DNA from: Bacilli bacterium
GTDB lineage: Bacteria; Bacillota_I; Bacilli_A; Izemoplasmatales; Hujiaoplasmataceae
Direction: 5' to 3'
NCBI GenBank assembly: GCA_016935515.1
Contig: JAFGQT010000056.1
Coordinates: 1-51,794, forward strand
DNA length: 51,794 nucleotides
In this document: positions 28,513 through 37,798 of the stretch, in pieces
Position numbering within the stretch: the first letter of the stretch is position 1
Layout: the number at the start of each line of letters is the position of its first letter
The notes under the pieces: generated by a model
The model's database searches: none
The model's input: the letters and a program-made list of their open reading frames with translations, nothing else
Told to the model about the DNA's origin: nothing
Translations under genes and position numbers: made by a program

Positions 28513-28937
28513 TATAACAACTCGCAGACCGCCGCTGTTCCTGTAACCTCATGGGTCTTGTCTTCATAGCTTACAGGAATGTTCACTTCGATCAATTCCT
28601 TGATTTCATAATCTGCATTGTTGCTTAAATCACGAATCACATTCCCCTTTTCGAGGTTGTTGTAATCCAAATCGCCATAGAAAACAAACACATCGTCTTC
28701 TTCGTAGCGCTTGGCGTTTTTAGGCAGGATCGCACTGATAAAATTCGTTTTGGAGCGATCTTTGATGATCTGGAACTTGTAAGGATTTTCCAGGTTGAAC
28801 CTGCGATGCAACTTCTCCTCAAAAATGGTGTTCTCAATCGAATCCTTTGCCTTACTAATGCCTTCTTCGGTCTTCTTTGCGATTGTCACACCCAAGGAAC
28901 GCATTTTTTGGGATAGATCCCTAATTTCTTTTTTCAT
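28512..28937 (-). CDS. Conserved hypothetical protein (about 141 aa)
   Basis: ORF with strong SD (aggaggagagatATG) at 28937, just after the fhs stop codon. No family recognised. Confidence 0.75.
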   Translation of the reverse strand: MKKEIRDLSQKMRSLGVTIAKKTEEGISKAKDSIENTIFEEKLHRRFNLENPYKFQIIKDRSKTNFISAILPKNAKRYEEDDVFVFYGDLDYNNLEKGNVIRDLSNNADYEIKELIEVNIPVSYEDKTHEVTGTAAVCELL

Positions 28938-28947
28938 ATCTCTCCTC

Positions 28948-30621
28948 CTAGAACAGACCGACAATCTTGTTGTCGATTACGTCCATATTTTCATAAGCAC
29001 CCTGTTTGGGCAAACCTGGCATCGTCATGACCTCTCCAGTCAAGGCAACGATGAAGCCTGCGCCCAAAGACGGTTTCAGTTCTCTGATTGTGATCGTGAA
29101 GTTTCTCGGCCTACCCAATATTTTCGCGTCATCGGTCAATGATAGCGGCGTCTTTGCCATGCATATAGGCAACTTGTCCCAACCTAACTGCGCAAAAGTA
29201 TTCAGTTGCATCTTCGCCCTATCGGAAAACTCGACTTTGGCGGCACCGTATATTTTTCTCGCTATTGTTGTGATTTTCGCTTCTATTGACTCATCTAGGT
29301 TATACAGCAGTGAAGCGTCTTCATTATCTTTGTTTTCATTGATCAAATCCAAGACTTTCTTGGCGAGCTCAATGCCCCCTGTAGATCCTTTGGTGAACAC
29401 TTCTGACAAAGCTAAAGCCTGGTTGTTTCTTTCTGACCATCTGCGTACAAGATCGATCTCGGCTTCAGTGTCGCTTGCGAATCTGTTTAGGGCAACGACG
29501 CTGGGAACATTGAAGAACTTGACGTTTTCCACATGCTTGTCTAGATTCTCCAAACCTTTTTCCAGTGCTTCCAAATTCTCTTCTCCGAGCGTTTTCTTGT
29601 CCATCCCTCCGTGCAATTTCATCGCCCTGATGCTGGCGACGATCACAACAGCCGATGGCTTTTTGCCAAGTACCCGGCTCTTGATATCCATGAACTTCTC
29701 CATCCCCAAGTCAGCTCCGAATCCGGCCTCGGTCACAATGAATTCGCTTGCCCTACTGGCAAATTCGGTAGCGATCACAGAGTTGCATCCGTGGGCAATA
29801 TTCGCAAACGGTCCCCCGTGGATCAACACGGGAGTGTTTTCCAACGATTGGACAAGATTCGGTTTGATGGCATCCTTTAACAACATGGTCACCGCGCCAG
29901 CTACCTTGAGATCAGCAACAGTCACTGGACGTTCTTCTACGTCATAGGCCACAACCATTTTCTCGAGTCTTCTTCTTAGATCCTCAAGATTCTTGGACAG
30001 ACACAGAACCGCCATCACTTCGGATGCTACAGAAATATCGAATCCGTCTGGCCTTGGTGTTTCTTTACGGCTGGACAATCCGACAGTTATACTGCGGAGA
30101 GCTCGGTCATTCATGTCCATGGCACGCTTCCAGATAACTTTGTTGGGATCGATTTTCAGTGAGTTACCCTGATAGAGGTGATTATCGATAACAGCGCTGA
30201 TCAAATTGTTCGCAGAAGTAACCGCGTGAATGTCCCCGGTAAAATGAAGGTTGATGTCTTCCATCGGCACGACTTGAGAGTATCCCCCTCCGGCAGCTCC
30301 GCCTTTGACACCCATGACCGGGCCAAGCGAAGGTTCTCGCAATGCGACCATGGCCTTGTATCCAAGTTTGTTCAACGCGTCGCCAAGTCCGATAGTCGTA
30401 GTTGACTTTCCTTCACCGGCTGGTGTTGGGTTGATTGCGCTGACCAAAATAACTCTGCCGTCTTTATTATACCTGCTCTTGTCGAGCACGGCATTCAAAC
30501 TTATCTTGGCCTTATATGGTCCGTATGTTTCGATATCACTTTTATCTAGTCCAATTTTTTCTGCGATCTTTTCAATCGGCAACATCTTCGCTGCTTGAGC
30601 GATTTCCAAATCTGTTTTCAC
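28948..30621 (-). CDS. fhs: Formate--tetrahydrofolate ligase
   Basis: TPAGEGKSTTTIGLGDALNKLG, REPSLGPVMGVKGGAAGGGYSQVVPMEDINLHFTGDIHAVTSANNLISA. Confidence 0.98.
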   Translation of the reverse strand: MKTDLEIAQAAKMLPIEKIAEKIGLDKSDIETYGPYKAKISLNAVLDKSRYNKDGRVILVSAINPTPAGEGKSTTTIGLGDALNKLGYKAMVALREPSLGPVMGVKGGAAGGGYSQVVPMEDINLHFTGDIHAVTSANNLISAVIDNHLYQGNSLKIDPNKVIWKRAMDMNDRALRSITVGLSSRKETPRPDGFDISVASEVMAVLCLSKNLEDLRRRLEKMVVAYDVEERPVTVADLKVAGAVTMLLKDAIKPNLVQSLENTPVLIHGGPFANIAHGCNSVIATEFASRASEFIVTEAGFGADLGMEKFMDIKSRVLGKKPSAVVIVASIRAMKLHGGMDKKTLGEENLEALEKGLENLDKHVENVKFFNVPSVVALNRFASDTEAEIDLVRRWSERNNQALALSEVFTKGSTGGIELAKKVLDLINENKDNEDASLLYNLDESIEAKITTIARKIYGAAKVEFSDRAKMQLNTFAQLGWDKLPICMAKTPLSLTDDAKILGRPRNFTITIRELKPSLGAGFIVALTGEVMTMPGLPKQGAYENMDVIDNKIVGLF

Positions 30622-30646
30622 TGTTTATTCCTCCTCGATGTTGTTG

Positions 30647-31675
30647 TCAAAACCATTTCTTCTTCTTGAAAAATAAAATCATCCCAGTAGCCAACAATAC
30701 ACAAGCGCCGATAAAAAACAAAAGTGCGTGTTCATATTTCAATACCTCAAAATGTATGAAATTCATTCCGAAAAAACCAGCTAGAAACGATAAGGGAATG
30801 AAAATGGCAGAAAACAAAGTCAAGGTCGTGATGATCTGGTTCATCTTGTTTGACTGGTTGTTGATCAGAAGATCCAGAAGATGGCGTTGTTCCTCCCGAG
30901 TCATCGCCAACTGGTTATCAAGTCTCTGAAGATGGTCGCATAAGTCGTCATAATAGTTCTTTGTTTCCGGTTTGAACAGATTTTTTTCGAGCCTGAGTTT
31001 TTCGATTAGTTCTTCCATAACCGGGGTTACGCAGCTCTTCAGTTTGAGTATTTGTTTTCGAACAAGATAGAAATTCTCCTGATCGATTTTCTTTGACTCA
31101 AGAAGATCCTCTTCAAATTTGTCAATCTTCGTCTCAAGCAGATCGTAGATGTCAAGATGATTGTCTGTAATCATATCGAGAATCAAATAGAACAAGTAAT
31201 CGGTGCCTAGTTTACGAAGTTCTTCATTCGCTTGAAACATCTCAATCAGTGGATGCAAATACACCGGTTCAGTCTCATGGAAAGATATGACAGTGCTCTC
31301 GTTGAAAAGCACGCTCATGTAATCTGACTTGATTCTTCCGTGTTCCAGATATTGGATATGGAACGTTCCAAACAAGAAATCAGTCGTTCGTTCAAGTTTG
31401 TTTCTCTGGCGGACATTGAAGATATCTTCAAGTATCAAGTAGTTTATTTTGTAGTGCTCGCGCAAGGCTTCTATTTTTGCGATGTCAGAAAGACCTAGAA
31501 CTTGAATGTAATGCTTTCTGTTCTCAACGGGATGAAAGTCTTCCGTAATTAGAAGTTCATCTTCTGAGTATTGATAATGGGTTATCTTCGTCGATATATC
31601 TTTGTGTTTGCCGGTATAGATCATCGATTTTGGAGTTATATAGTCTTTGATACGCATGATTATCCTTTCCGTCAA
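30647..31675 (-). CDS. corA: CorA-family Mg2+/divalent cation transporter
   Basis: C-terminal two-TM region with FFGMNF (GMN motif) and long cytoplasmic helix; 4-nt overlap with the upstream rlmD-like gene. Confidence 0.92.
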   Translation of the reverse strand: MTERIIMRIKDYITPKSMIYTGKHKDISTKITHYQYSEDELLITEDFHPVENRKHYIQVLGLSDIAKIEALREHYKINYLILEDIFNVRQRNKLERTTDFLFGTFHIQYLEHGRIKSDYMSVLFNESTVISFHETEPVYLHPLIEMFQANEELRKLGTDYLFYLILDMITDNHLDIYDLLETKIDKFEEDLLESKKIDQENFYLVRKQILKLKSCVTPVMEELIEKLRLEKNLFKPETKNYYDDLCDHLQRLDNQLAMTREEQRHLLDLLINNQSNKMNQIITTLTLFSAIFIPLSFLAGFFGMNFIHFEVLKYEHALLFFIGACVLLATGMILFFKKKKWF

Positions 31676-33039
31676 TCAGTTTTGCAGTTCAACACTGTCA
31701 AACTCTCGACGTTTGAAGTATGAGGAAACATATCGATCGGTTGGATGTATTCTATGTCATATGCTTTGGTCAGATAAGCAAGATTTTTTGCTAAAGTTGA
31801 GGGATTGCAGGAGACATAGATCACTTTCGGGATCTTTGCGCCAAGGATTGCTTTCATAACTGTATCATGCAAGCCGGATCTCGGTGGATCAAGAACAAGA
31901 ATGTCTGGTTTTACGCCACTTTGAAGAATCTTTGGCAATGCGCCTTCAACATGATCTTCGAAAAAGTGGACATTTTTGATGTTATTTTCCAGAGCGTTTG
32001 TTTTAGCGTCCGAAATCGAAGCCTGAGAGTAATCGATTCCGTAGACTTCTTTGGCATTCTTCGCAAGCAATAATGTTGTTATCCCGATGCCGCAATATCC
32101 ATCGACGACAATTTCCTTACCGGAAAGTTTCGCTGCTTTGGCAATTTCTCGATAAAGAATGATCATCTGTTCGGAATTGAGTTGGTGAAAGGCATCAGGT
32201 GAAATCTTGATTTTCATGCCTTCAAAGACATCCGTAATGTAAGGCTTCTTCGCAAGCAATTCAACTGTCTTTCCGAACATCATGGGATTTGAACGCTTGT
32301 TGACGGAATACGTTATGGAATCCACCACACTGTTTTTATTGAGCAAATCCGCAGCTACTTTTTTCAATACGGAGTCATACTCGCTGACGATGAAAGTTAC
32401 GCTTGCTTTGTTGGATGATGGCAAATATCTTGTGACAAGATTCAGCAAGATTCCTTCCGGATTCATCGAATCATGGGCTGCAAGTTTGTACTTTCTCAGG
32501 ATCGAAAGGCAATCTCGGTTGATTTCGTTGACCTTTCGATCTTGGACCATGCATTCGTCAACGTAGACAAAATTGTTGGTTCCGTAAGCGTATAAACCAA
32601 GAGACAATCCGAAGTTCGTGTTTTTAAAAGGCATCTGGGATTTGTTTCGATACCAGAATGTGTTGTCCATCCCCAGCATTTTCTTGACCACTACTTCATC
32701 ATCGGAAAGCTTCGTATACCGATTCAAAGCTTGTCGGATGATGCTAAGCTTGATCTTCAACTGTTCTTTATACTCGATATGCTGCATCTGACATCCGCCG
32801 CACCGCTCGAAAAATTTGCATGGTGGTTCGACCCGTTTAGTCGATATTCGAACTAAATCAACGATTTTGGCAGTAGCATAAGTCTTGTAGAGCTCCACGA
32901 TTTCACAATCTACAACTTCCTTGACAATCGCTCCAGGGACAAAAATAGCCAATCTGTTTAGATAGCCGATTCCTTCGCCATTGATTCCTTGTTTGCGGAT
33001 CTCAAGTCTGACCTTGTTTCCAACTTCCAACTCTGCCAT
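31672..33039 (-). CDS. rlmD: TrmA/RumA-family RNA (uracil-5-)-methyltransferase (RlmD/RlmCD type)
   Basis: N-terminal TRAM-like domain, PPCKFFERCGGCQMQHIEY Fe-S motif, VVDGYCGIGITTLLLAK, LVLDPPRSGLHD, VIYVSCNPSTLAKNLAYL. Start likely MAELEVGNKV at 33039. Confidence 0.93.
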   Translation of the reverse strand: MAELEVGNKVRLEIRKQGINGEGIGYLNRLAIFVPGAIVKEVVDCEIVELYKTYATAKIVDLVRISTKRVEPPCKFFERCGGCQMQHIEYKEQLKIKLSIIRQALNRYTKLSDDEVVVKKMLGMDNTFWYRNKSQMPFKNTNFGLSLGLYAYGTNNFVYVDECMVQDRKVNEINRDCLSILRKYKLAAHDSMNPEGILLNLVTRYLPSSNKASVTFIVSEYDSVLKKVAADLLNKNSVVDSITYSVNKRSNPMMFGKTVELLAKKPYITDVFEGMKIKISPDAFHQLNSEQMIILYREIAKAAKLSGKEIVVDGYCGIGITTLLLAKNAKEVYGIDYSQASISDAKTNALENNIKNVHFFEDHVEGALPKILQSGVKPDILVLDPPRSGLHDTVMKAILGAKIPKVIYVSCNPSTLAKNLAYLTKAYDIEYIQPIDMFPHTSNVESLTVLNCKTD

Positions 33040-33208
33040 AGGATCACCACCTCGATCATTCTGCATTCTGGTGTAAAACAGTTTAATGTCTAATTTAATT
33101 GTACCACTTTCGCATGATTTAATGAAGTGCTTATCCTTTTATGAAGTCAATCTAAAAGTTCATCGGCTGGCAATCTTATTTGTTTTCGCCATTTCAAAGC
33201 CATAAGAA

Positions 33209-33230
33209 AAGGCGTGTTGCCACGCCTTCA
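33209..33230 (-). terminator. Rho-independent terminator overlapping the stop of the CapD-like gene
   Basis: Minus strand AAGGCGTG-GCAA-CACGCCTT-TTCTT. Confidence 0.75.
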
Positions 33231-35096
33231 ACTTTTGAATGTGTAAGTGGATACCACGCTGCGGATCATCTCTTTGATTTCCGAATTGCACATCTTCTCG
33301 AAAGTCTCAGAGATTTCCTTGATTTCTGTTTCTATCGCTTTGGTTTCCTGTTCGGAATCAATAAAGATTTTCTTATTCTCGGTTTTAATTGTTTCCCGAT
33401 TCTTGTCAACCAGCAGTTCTTCATACATCTTTTCTCCCGGCCTCAATCCAGTGATCTGAATATCGATATCTATATATGGTCTTTGTCCCGCAAGCATGAC
33501 CATCTTTTCTGCCAAGTCGATGATCCTCACCGGCTCTCCCATATCAAGAATGAAAATCTCACCGCCTTTGGCAAACGCTCCTGATTGAAGAATCAAGCTC
33601 ACGGCTTCAGGAATGGTCATAAAATACCTGATTATATTGCGATCAGTAACGGTCAAAGGACCACCGTGTTCGATCTGTTTTTTGAAAAGAGGTACCACTG
33701 AACCGTTCGATCCCAAAACGTTACCAAATCTGACAGCCGAGTAATTCGTTTCGGAAACCTTGTTAAAGTGTTGAAGTATCATCTCAGCAAATCTCTTTGT
33801 CGCGCCCATTACATTTGTTGGTCTTACCGCCTTGTCGCTTGAAACCAAGACAACTTTCTCAACTTTAAATTGTGAAGCAAGTTTGCAAAGGTTATAAGTT
33901 CCGATGATATTGGTCCTGACCGCTTCGACCGCTGAATCCTCCATAAGTGGAACATGCTTGTAGGCTGCTGCATGAAATACCAAATCAGGTTTGAAATCAG
34001 AGAATATCGACTCCATGCGATCGTAATTGTATACTGAACCAATTAACACTTTGCGCTTAATCTTATCCGCATTATGTTTCGATAAATGATGATCCAGTTC
34101 CATCTGCAAATCATATACGCCGTTTTCGTATATATCGAACATCAAGATTTCTGATGGTTCATAGCCGACAATCTGCCTTACAAGCTCAGAACCAATCGAA
34201 CCTCCGGCTCCGGTCACAAGTACCTTCTTACCGCGAATGAACTCTATGATGCCGGCATCATCAAGCTCGATTACGTCTCTTGATAACAAGTCTTCGACGT
34301 TGACCTCAAGCAAGGTCTTCGGAGCGTCTTTCTTGAGTTCTTTGAACTTGGGAATCCTTTTGATTTTGACTGGCCTTTCAGCTATGATCTGAATGATCTC
34401 TTGAAATCTTTTCGAATCAATGTTTGCGATCGTGATGACAACTTCTTCTATGTCAAGATCATCAATGAGCCTAGGGATTTCCGCAATCGGCCCATAAATT
34501 TTGTATCCAGACATGATCCTTCCGATTTTCTCCGGATCATCATCCACAAAAGCAACGGGCATGTTGCTTAACGTGGGATTGCCTTTGATTTCATTCAAGA
34601 CAAGTTTTCCACCCGCTCCAGCGCCAACGAGAAGCGTCCTCTTGGCTCCGGTTTTGAAACGGTTGAAGAAAAGTGTTTGGACAAAGCGCTTTAGGAGTCT
34701 GGGAGCCGCCATGACGATCGCTTCAAAAAAGGTTGTAAATATCAAATAAACTTCGGGGATGAATTCCATATCGGGAATTGCGAGAAAAACACCGCCTATG
34801 ATGAAATTCGTAAATGCCACAGAGATGAAAATTCGCAGTATTTCCTCAAATCCCACGTTATCGAGAATAAGTTTATACAGCTTGCTGATATAATATACCA
34901 ATACTTTGAATACAGCGACAATCGGCAAAATAGTCATTGCAATACGCCAGTTGAATCCAGTAACGCCAGTATAATGCAAAGTGAATATCGCGAGAATATA
35001 CGTAAAAATGATAATAAAGAAATCAATGAAAAGGAATTGAAAAACACGTATTTTTTTCATGTATTCGCCGAAAGCACGAGCGTTCTTCTTTTTCAT
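33228..35096 (-). CDS. CapD/PglF-type membrane-bound nucleotide-sugar 4,6-dehydratase
   Basis: Four N-terminal TM segments; LLVGAGAGGKLVLNEI and KVLVTGAGGSIGSELVRQIVGYEP Rossmann motifs; AAYKHVPLMEDSAVEAVRTNIIGTYN. Confidence 0.93.
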   Translation of the reverse strand: MKKKNARAFGEYMKKIRVFQFLFIDFFIIIFTYILAIFTLHYTGVTGFNWRIAMTILPIVAVFKVLVYYISKLYKLILDNVGFEEILRIFISVAFTNFIIGGVFLAIPDMEFIPEVYLIFTTFFEAIVMAAPRLLKRFVQTLFFNRFKTGAKRTLLVGAGAGGKLVLNEIKGNPTLSNMPVAFVDDDPEKIGRIMSGYKIYGPIAEIPRLIDDLDIEEVVITIANIDSKRFQEIIQIIAERPVKIKRIPKFKELKKDAPKTLLEVNVEDLLSRDVIELDDAGIIEFIRGKKVLVTGAGGSIGSELVRQIVGYEPSEILMFDIYENGVYDLQMELDHHLSKHNADKIKRKVLIGSVYNYDRMESIFSDFKPDLVFHAAAYKHVPLMEDSAVEAVRTNIIGTYNLCKLASQFKVEKVVLVSSDKAVRPTNVMGATKRFAEMILQHFNKVSETNYSAVRFGNVLGSNGSVVPLFKKQIEHGGPLTVTDRNIIRYFMTIPEAVSLILQSGAFAKGGEIFILDMGEPVRIIDLAEKMVMLAGQRPYIDIDIQITGLRPGEKMYEELLVDKNRETIKTENKKIFIDSEQETKAIETEIKEISETFEKMCNSEIKEMIRSVVSTYTFKS

Positions 35097-35219
35097 GTTT
35101 CCTCCTCATGACATATTTTTAGAGACCAAATTGATTGTATCATATGCCTAATATATTTTCAACATCGTGCGTAAAGATAACTCACTTTTAGCACAAACAG
35201 AATGACATAAAAAACAAAG

Positions 35220-35248
35220 GGCAGTGGTTTCCCAACGAAACCACTGCC
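35220..35248 (-). terminator. Rho-independent terminator downstream of the sensor kinase
   Basis: ggcagtggttt-cccaacg-aaaccactgcc: 11-bp perfect arms; minus-strand tail CTTTGTTTTTTATG. Confidence 0.82.
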
Positions 35249-35272
35249 ATGCGCTTTTCATTTTTGCGCCGA

Positions 35273-36865
35273 TCATGAGTCATTATTATTTTCATTTTTG
35301 GCATCATTGCCATCTCTTAGTGCGATTTCAAAGAAGAACTCAACTCCGCCGTCAGCGTTTCTAACGCCATATCCATGTCCGAGATTGATCAAGGTTGTTC
35401 GGGCGATACTCAATCCCAATCCTTGTCCGCCATAACTCCTTGTTCTAGCCTTATCGACTTTAAAGAAACTCTCCCAGACGCGATCAATATCAGATTCTGC
35501 TATATGTTTGCCTGAATTGTAGACAGATACACGCAACATCTTCTCTGATGTAAATTCCGAGATAACGCGTATTTTGGCCCTTTTATCAATATGATGTATT
35601 GCGTTCGCAATGAAGTTGCTCAATACTGTTTGAAGGGCATCATAGTCTGAAGTAATTTGAATATCCTCTATATCGACCTCTGGGACTATTCCCGCCTCCG
35701 CAAACATTATCGAGAACAACCTGATTGTTTCTTCAACCAAGTCCTTGATTGAAAAATCCGTCATCTGAAGTTCCACAAAGCCGCTCTCAAGTTGGGAAAT
35801 CTTCAGAAGTTCCATAACAAGTTTGTTCATCTTGTTCGATTCATCCATGATGATGTTCAAATACTCATCGATAGTTTCAGTATTCAATCCCGGAAGTTTC
35901 AAGGCTTCTGAATAGCCCATGATCAAGGAAATAGGTGTTTTAAGTTCATGAGATGCATTGGCGATGAATTCCTTTCGCATCTCATCAATCTTTGTTTTCA
36001 ACTCAATGTCAGCCGCAAGTTTCTCATTAGCCTTCTGAAGATCCTTGATTGCATTCTCGAGTTGTGAGCTCATCAAGTTTATGCTTCGTCCCAAGTCGCC
36101 GATTTCATCGTTTGAAGTAATCTGCACCTTGTGTGTAAAATCAAGATTGGAGATGTCTTGAGCGACCTGATTGATTTGCAGGATCGGATTGGTGAAGCGA
36201 TAACTGATCAAATACATGAATCCACCTGCCATGATCATGAAGACAAAACCGATTATGATCGTGAAAGTATTGAACACGCTGATGCTGTCGCGTATCGACT
36301 GAAAGGTAACACTTAAAATGTAATACAGATGCAAATCGTCAGATTGTTCTTGAGAAACACAAAGCGTAAGCATTTGGATGTTTTCACTCAACATTGGTTG
36401 GGAAGCCGATTCCAGGTTGCCGAGATACGCAACGTATTCTTCCCCTACTTCGACTGACTCAACTAGGTTGCTACCGGTTCCATCGACTTGGTCCTCGAAC
36501 TCAGACATTATCCTCCCAATCATTCCGTCATGCATCGACATCTGGTTTCCATAGATGCGATAATACGGCACAGGAAGACTGTCAAGCGCGTCATCATCGA
36601 AGATGTTCTCAGGAGGTTCAACCTCCTTCAAAATGTGCACATTGATGTTGTAGTTCTCTTCAACGTCATAGATTTGGCTAGCGAGATCATAATCATCCAA
36701 GTCGATTGACTGAATTTCTGAGAATGCGCTTATCAACGAGTTTTCACGATGGTTGATATAATAGCGCTCGAGATAAGTGTTGTTGAGGATAATGAGACCA
36801 AGAATGAATGCGAGAATCAGTCCGTAGGTTATAAGGAATAACCTACTTCTTATCGATGTTCTCAT
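35273..36865 (-). CDS. Membrane sensor histidine kinase (HAMP-HisKA-HATPase_c)
   Basis: Two TM segments flanking an extracytoplasmic domain; FIANASHELKTPISLIMGYSEAL H-box; FIANAIHHI N-box; GGQGLGLSIAR G-box. Confidence 0.95.
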   Translation of the reverse strand: MRTSIRSRLFLITYGLILAFILGLIILNNTYLERYYINHRENSLISAFSEIQSIDLDDYDLASQIYDVEENYNINVHILKEVEPPENIFDDDALDSLPVPYYRIYGNQMSMHDGMIGRIMSEFEDQVDGTGSNLVESVEVGEEYVAYLGNLESASQPMLSENIQMLTLCVSQEQSDDLHLYYILSVTFQSIRDSISVFNTFTIIIGFVFMIMAGGFMYLISYRFTNPILQINQVAQDISNLDFTHKVQITSNDEIGDLGRSINLMSSQLENAIKDLQKANEKLAADIELKTKIDEMRKEFIANASHELKTPISLIMGYSEALKLPGLNTETIDEYLNIIMDESNKMNKLVMELLKISQLESGFVELQMTDFSIKDLVEETIRLFSIMFAEAGIVPEVDIEDIQITSDYDALQTVLSNFIANAIHHIDKRAKIRVISEFTSEKMLRVSVYNSGKHIAESDIDRVWESFFKVDKARTRSYGGQGLGLSIARTTLINLGHGYGVRNADGGVEFFFEIALRDGNDAKNENNNDS

Positions 36866-37538
36866 TTTCGATGTCCAATCGGTAGCCGATGCTTCTTACC
36901 GTGGAGATGTAATATGAATATTTATCTAGTTTTGCCCGAAGTTGTTTGATATGGGTGTCTACGGTGCGAAGATCACCAAAATAATCATAGTTCCAAACCG
37001 CATTCAGGATCTTGTCTCGGGATAATGCAATGCCTTTATTATCGATGAAATACTTTAGCAACTCGAATTCTTTCGGAGTCAGATCGGTTTTAGTGTCATT
37101 GATGAATACTTCTCTTGCCGCAAGCGACATGTGAATGACACCAAAGTTGACTTCTGCGGCTTCGGTTTTTTCTTTTTTGAGTATATTGTTTATCCGCGCC
37201 ATTAGAACACTTGGGGAGAATGGTTTTGTTACGTAATCGTCAGCTCCCAGTTTGAATCCTTTTAACTGGTCGCTTTCATCAGCTCTTGCCGTAAGCATTA
37301 TTACAGGGACTGTTGAAAACTCTCTGATTCTTTCTAAGACAAACCATCCGTCATACTTGGGCATCATGACGTCAAGAATTACGAGATCGATTTTGTTTTT
37401 TGACTCAAAAAGGATATCGATTGCTTGTTCACCATCAATGGCTTCCAAGGTCTTGTATCCTTCCCTTTGCAGGAATTCGGCCAGTAACTTACGAATCCTG
37501 AATTCATCATCCGCAACTAATACATACAAATTTTTCAT
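36843..37538 (-). CDS. OmpR/PhoB-family response regulator
   Basis: LYVLVADDEFRIRKLLAEFL, LVILDVMMPKYDGW, VIMLTARADESDQLKGFKLGADDYVTKPFSPSVLMARI, winged-helix C-terminus. Start MKNLYVLV at 37538 rather than the track's 37589. Confidence 0.95.
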   Translation of the reverse strand: MKNLYVLVADDEFRIRKLLAEFLQREGYKTLEAIDGEQAIDILFESKNKIDLVILDVMMPKYDGWFVLERIREFSTVPVIMLTARADESDQLKGFKLGADDYVTKPFSPSVLMARINNILKKEKTEAAEVNFGVIHMSLAAREVFINDTKTDLTPKEFELLKYFIDNKGIALSRDKILNAVWNYDYFGDLRTVDTHIKQLRAKLDKYSYYISTVRSIGYRLDIENENIDKK

Positions 37539-37604
37539 ATAAACATCACACTCCCCTTGAAAATAAAAGACTTGAGACAAGCCTTTCAATTTGATATATA
37601 TCCA

Positions 37605-37650
37605 TAGCCGAAGCTAGTAGCGTGTGGGTGGTGTGGGTTTCCCCACACCG
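37605..37650 (-). ncRNA. Putative structured 5' leader RNA element upstream of the response regulator (family not recognised)
   Basis: Minus strand has GGTGTGGG-GAAA-CCCACACC (GNRA tetraloop hairpin, 37649-37630), a second CCCACAC at 37628-37622, and TAGC-UUCG-GCTA (UUCG tetraloop, 37616-37605). Confidence 0.5.
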
Positions 37651-37776
37651 GGATGGAAAACTCAAAAATAAGATACTATTATTCATAGGGGGAGAAGTTT
37701 TAACAGCCTATTTCTGGGTTCTACAACTCAATTATATTCCCCTATTATGATGAAATTGTGAAAATCCGGAAAAAAA

Positions 37777-37798
37777 GACACAATTATTTTGTTGTGTC
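37777..37798 (-). terminator. Terminator downstream of the CpsB-like gene
   Basis: Minus strand GACACAA...TTGTGTC followed by TTTTTTT. Confidence 0.8.

Noticed and set aside
29006-29947. 313-aa plus-strand ORF antisense to fhs
   Set aside because: Lies wholly opposite a highly conserved fhs; low-complexity Ser/Leu-rich translation with no recognisable domain. Typical shadow ORF.
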